In this document: positions 61,293 to 64,000 of the stretch, one piece after another
Layout of the letters: each line of letters starts with the position of its first letter
Numbering within the stretch: position 1 is the first letter of the stretch
Source of the DNA: Rhizobiales bacterium Y(2018)
GTDB lineage: Bacteria > Pseudomonadota > Alphaproteobacteria > Rhizobiales > Aestuariivirgaceae
DNA: 64,000 nt
Assembly (NCBI GenBank): GCA_005502925.1
Contig: SCPD01000007.1
Location: 186,001-250,000, forward strand
Direction: 5' to 3'
Translations under genes and position numbers: made by a program
The notes under the pieces: model-generated
Database searches by the model: none
The model's input: only the letters and a program-made list of their open reading frames with translations
Told to the model about the DNA's origin: nothing

Positions 61293-61529
61293 ATGGCCAT
61301 GAACGCCTCCGATATCGAGCGGTTGATCAAGGAAGCTCTTCCGGATGCGCAAGTGGAGATCCGCGATCTCGCCGGCGACGGCGACCATTATGCGGCCAAT
61401 GTGGTTTCGACCTCCTTTAAAGGCAAGTCACGTGTGCAGCAGCATCAGATGATTTACGCTGCGCTCAAGGGTAGAATGGGCGGCGAACTCCATGCCTTGG
61501 CGCTGCAGACCAGCGCCCCGGAAGATTGA
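61293..61529 (+). CDS. BolA-family protein
   Basis: 78 residues: [69 protein letters not shown], a complete BolA/YrbA fold with the His in the C-terminal HAL region. BolA proteins bind monothiol glutaredoxins and handle [2Fe-2S] clusters. It precedes the CGFS glutaredoxin by 22 bases, the classic BolA-Grx pair. GAAGGAGA lies before the ATG. Confidence 0.92.
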   Translation: MAMNASDIERLIKEALPDAQVEIRDLAGDGDHYAANVVSTSFKGKSRVQQHQMIYAALKGRMGGELHALALQTSAPED

Positions 61530-61551
61530 TATTAGGATAAGCGAGCGAAAC

Positions 61552-61872
61552 ATGACCGACATCAACACCTGGATCGACACCGAAGTGAAATCGAACGACG
61601 TCGTGCTGTTCATGAAGGGCACGCCGGACGCGCCGATGTGCGGCTTTTCCGGCCGCGTCGTGCAGATCCTCGACCATCTGGGCGCCGACTACAAAGGCAT
61701 CAACATCCTCGAATCGGGCGAACTGCGCCAAGGCATCAAGGACTATTCCAACTGGCCGACCATCCCGCAGCTTTATGTGAAGGGTGAGTTCATCGGCGGC
61801 TGCGATATCGTCACCGAGATGTTCCAGTCTGGCGAGCTCAAGACGCTTCTCGCCGAGAAGACCGCCGCCTGA
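61552..61872 (+). CDS. grxD: Monothiol glutaredoxin (Grx4 family)
   Basis: 106 residues from the ATG at 61552. The CGFS active site ([14 protein letters not shown]) and the glutathione/cluster site [19 protein letters not shown] are intact. It carries and transfers [2Fe-2S] clusters with the BolA protein encoded upstream. The frame can be extended to 61492, but that overlaps bolA. Confidence 0.94.
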   Translation: MTDINTWIDTEVKSNDVVLFMKGTPDAPMCGFSGRVVQILDHLGADYKGINILESGELRQGIKDYSNWPTIPQLYVKGEFIGGCDIVTEMFQSGELKTLLAEKTAA

Positions 61873-61939
61873 CGCATGGCAGGCCTCAGGGGCCGCCAAT
61901 TGACGTGACTTGAGGGTTCGGGCACTCGTTGCCCGGCCC

Positions 61940-62848
61940 ATGGCCGTTCCCGTTTCAACCAGTCCCTCATCCGCTTCGACGCTCGCTTTCCTGGCCTTGC
62001 TCGGAGCGGGCGTAGCGGTCGGCTTTTCGCCGAATCTGGCCCGTCTGTCGGACCTGGCGCCGTTGGCCTCCGGTTTCTACCGCCTCGCTCTGGCGGTTCC
62101 CGCCATCTGGCTCGCCATCATCCTGACCGGCAGCAAGCTCGAGCCTCTCTCCGGCATGCCGGTCAAGCACCGCTGGCGGCTGTTTCTCGCCGGCCTCTCT
62201 TTCGCCGCCGATATCGCCTTCTGGCATCTCGCCATCGCCGAGACCACCATTCTCGAGGCGACTCTGCTCTCCAGCACCGTGCCGATCATGGTCTCTTTCG
62301 TCTCGGTGTTCTTCCTTGGCGAGCGGCTCAAGCCGCTCTTCCTGCTTGGGCTGGCGTTGGCGCTGGCCGGTGTCGTGGTTCTCGCTCTCCAGAAGACGGG
62401 TGCGCCGCAGACACCGCCCAACCGTCTCCTGGGCGGCATCTACGCGCTGCTCGCCGCATCCTTTTTTGCGATCTATCTCCTTCTGATCGCCACCGTCCGT
62501 CAGCGCAGCTCGACCGGCACGGTCATGTTCTATACGAGCCTGATCTCGGCGCTCGCGATGCTGCCTTTCGCACTTGCCATGAGCCCGACCATGCTGTCGG
62601 GCTCGCTCGAGGGCTGGCTCATCCTCGTCGGTCTCGCCGTCATCAGCCATGCCGGTGGCCAGGGCCTGATGACCTTCGCCCTCGCCCATCTGCCGACCTC
62701 CTTCTCCTCGATGATGGGGCTGATGCAGACGGCGGTCGCGGCGATCGTCGCCTGGGTGCTGTTCTCCGAACCCTTGACCTTGCTGATGCTGGCAAGCGGT
62801 GCGGCGATCCTCGCCGGCATCTGGATCTGCCGCAAGGCGACGGCGTGA
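61940..62848 (+). CDS. DMT-superfamily (EamA) transporter 1
   Basis: 302 residues from the ATG at 61940; a TTG at 61910 would add ten residues. Ten hydrophobic segments in two EamA halves: LAFLALLGAGVAVGFSPNLARLS, LLSSTVPIMVSFVSVFFLGERLKPLFLLGLALALAGVVVLA and the second half MGLMQTAVAAIVAWVLFSEPLTLLMLASGAAILAGIWIC. Such proteins export amino acids, metabolites or toxins. The next gene starts one base after its stop and is of the same superfamily; the two may form a heterodimer or just be duplicates. Confidence 0.88.
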   Translation: MAVPVSTSPSSASTLAFLALLGAGVAVGFSPNLARLSDLAPLASGFYRLALAVPAIWLAIILTGSKLEPLSGMPVKHRWRLFLAGLSFAADIAFWHLAIAETTILEATLLSSTVPIMVSFVSVFFLGERLKPLFLLGLALALAGVVVLALQKTGAPQTPPNRLLGGIYALLAASFFAIYLLLIATVRQRSSTGTVMFYTSLISALAMLPFALAMSPTMLSGSLEGWLILVGLAVISHAGGQGLMTFALAHLPTSFSSMMGLMQTAVAAIVAWVLFSEPLTLLMLASGAAILAGIWICRKATA

Positions 62849-62849
62849 C

Positions 62850-63758
62850 ATGACGCGGCTCAAGCCCTTGGCCGCTTTGCTCTTCACCATGCTGATCTGG
62901 GGCGTCACCCCGGTGTTCCTGCGCTCGCTTTCGGTGGGCCTGGGGCCGGCCGACGCGCTGGTCATCCGCTACACCCCAGTGGCGCTCATTTCGCTGGCGA
63001 TCCTGCTGGCCACAGGGGGCTGGCGCATCGCGCGTGCCGACGTGCCCCGCCTCCTCGTCATCTCCCTGCTCGGCCTGTTTGGCTACAGCCTCACCTCGGT
63101 CTATGGTTTCGCCAGCGTGCCGGCCGGCGTCGGCGGTCTCATTTACGCAACACAGCCGCTGTTCATTGCTCTCCTGGCGGCCATCATGCTGGGTGAAAAG
63201 CTCACGCCTCAGGTGATCATCGGCTTCGCCCTGGCGCTCATCGGCACCAGCCTCCTCTTCTGGGACGATCTCGCCGGCGGCGGGACAGCCGGCTCCTCGA
63301 TCACCGGCATGCTGCTCCTGGTCTTCGCCTGCTTCATCTGGGGCTTCTATTCGGTGCCGGCCAAGGCGCTCGTTCTGCGCTACGGCACCTTGAACACGAC
63401 CACCTTGAGCCTGTTCATCGGCACCTTGCCGATGCTGGCGCTCGCTTCGCCGCAAACGCTGGAAACGGTCGCCGCCATGACACCCAGGCTGTGGGCCGAA
63501 ATCGCTTTCCTGGCTTTCGCCTCGACCTTCATCGCGATGTTCTCCTGGACCTATGCGACCTCCCGGCTGCCGGCCGCGACCACCGGCGCCTTTCTTTATC
63601 TGATCCCGGTCATCGCAGTCCTCGCCGGCACCTTGATGCTGGACGAGGCCGTGACGCTCAACATGGTCCTGGGCGGGTTGCTCATCCTGGGCGGAGTCGC
63701 CTTTGCTCAGCTCGGGCAGCGCCTGAGGCGGGTCCGGCATGAGCAGAACGCAGTTTGA
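62850..63758 (+). CDS. DMT-superfamily (EamA) transporter 2
   Basis: 302 residues from the ATG at 62850. Two EamA halves with ten segments: LLFTMLIWGVTPVFLRSLSVGLGPADALVIRYTPVALISLAILL, IYATQPLFIALLAAIMLGEKLTPQVIIGFALALIGTSLLFWD, FACFIWGFYSVPAKALVL and FLYLIPVIAVLAGTLMLDEAVTLNMVLGGLLILGGVAFAQLGQ. Probable exporter of unknown solute, co-transcribed with the preceding DMT gene (one-base gap) and possibly with the MFS gene 48 bases on. Confidence 0.88.
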   Translation: MTRLKPLAALLFTMLIWGVTPVFLRSLSVGLGPADALVIRYTPVALISLAILLATGGWRIARADVPRLLVISLLGLFGYSLTSVYGFASVPAGVGGLIYATQPLFIALLAAIMLGEKLTPQVIIGFALALIGTSLLFWDDLAGGGTAGSSITGMLLLVFACFIWGFYSVPAKALVLRYGTLNTTTLSLFIGTLPMLALASPQTLETVAAMTPRLWAEIAFLAFASTFIAMFSWTYATSRLPAATTGAFLYLIPVIAVLAGTLMLDEAVTLNMVLGGLLILGGVAFAQLGQRLRRVRHEQNAV

Positions 63759-63806
63759 CCAACCTGCGGTTACGCCTATCTTGCGTCCCCCAACTTTGAG
63801 GCAGTC

Positions 63807-64000
63807 ATGACCGAAGCGTCCCTGAAGCGGCCCACGCCCTGGTATTACCTTCCCGCCGTGATCATCGTATCGGGCTGCCTAGTCGCCATGGTCAATTTCG
63901 GCGTGCGCTCGACCTTCGGCCTGTTCACGACGCCGATCTCCGAATTGCATGCCTGGCCGCGCGAGATCTACAGCATCGCCATCGCGCTGCAGAATCTCCT
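63807..64000 (+). CDS. MFS transporter, 5' part only (cut by the window end)
   Basis: 64 codons from the ATG at 63807: MTEASLKRPTPWYYLPAV, then a first membrane segment and the FGVRSTFGLF motif followed by EIYSIAIALQNLL. This start is typical of oxalate/monocarboxylate-like MFS carriers. The rest lies outside the window, so the substrate group is tentative. Confidence 0.7.
   Translation, partial: MTEASLKRPTPWYYLPAVIIVSGCLVAMVNFGVRSTFGLFTTPISELHAWPREIYSIAIALQNL

Overview
The window reads as chromosomal DNA of a GC-rich alphaproteobacterium, most likely of the order Hyphomicrobiales (Rhizobiales). Supporting signs are the ATPase-inhibitor zeta subunit (DUF1476) next to purC, the split PurS/PurQ/short-PurL synthase, the abundance of liv and TRAP importers, and at least seven intergenic palindromic elements of the kind common in this order. 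No tRNA, rRNA, CRISPR array, transposase or integrase was seen. Both window edges cut genes.

Layout. 0-7.9 kb: the end of an NDP-forming acyl-CoA synthetase with a CaiD-like enoyl-CoA hydratase, a Tat-exported phosphoesterase, a secreted EEP-family hydrolase, three small secreted proteins (two of them tandem paralogues), an MFS exporter divergent from an Lrp/AsnC regulator, a membrane-anchored SRPBCC protein and a GNAT enzyme. 7.9-12.9 kb: a complete TRAP importer (dctPQM type) divergent from an FAD amine/amino-acid oxidoreductase. 13.0-17.9 kb: a 1047-residue alpha/beta-hydrolase-STAND NTPase convergent with a secreted CHAT-domain (caspase-clan) protein and a small lipoprotein. 18-27 kb: an aminotransferase and a four-gene operon with an RND pump, its adaptor and two tandem S41-like membrane-anchored proteins. 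27-32.8 kb: a full branched-chain amino-acid ABC operon. 32.8-36.7 kb: small secreted proteins, a stand-alone Lrp ligand domain, a sulfatase and an atypical MBL protein. 36.7-41.1 kb: an apparent operon running caspase, ECF sigma factor, VWA membrane protein. 41.2-54.1 kb: purB, then about 11 kb of accessory catabolic genes (isoquinoline-oxidoreductase-like molybdoenzyme with a di-heme cytochrome, a sugar ABC importer with a permease-ATPase fusion and ROK regulator, L,D-transpeptidase, nicotinate phosphoribosyltransferase, HpcH aldolase). 54-61.2 kb: the purine cluster zeta-purC-purS-purQ-gst-Pr6Pr-purL, with an insert of frameshifted antisense paralogues between purS and purQ. 61.2-64 kb: bolA-grxD, two DMT exporters and the start of an MFS gene.

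The two parts most worth attention as possible undescribed systems are (1) the exported double-caspase protein, in which the first domain has its catalytic His replaced by Gln while the second is intact, apparently co-transcribed with an ECF sigma factor and a transmembrane VWA protein; and (2) the NLR-like hydrolase-STAND NTPase facing an exported CHAT protein. Functional statements rest on motif and family recognition by eye; no database search was run.
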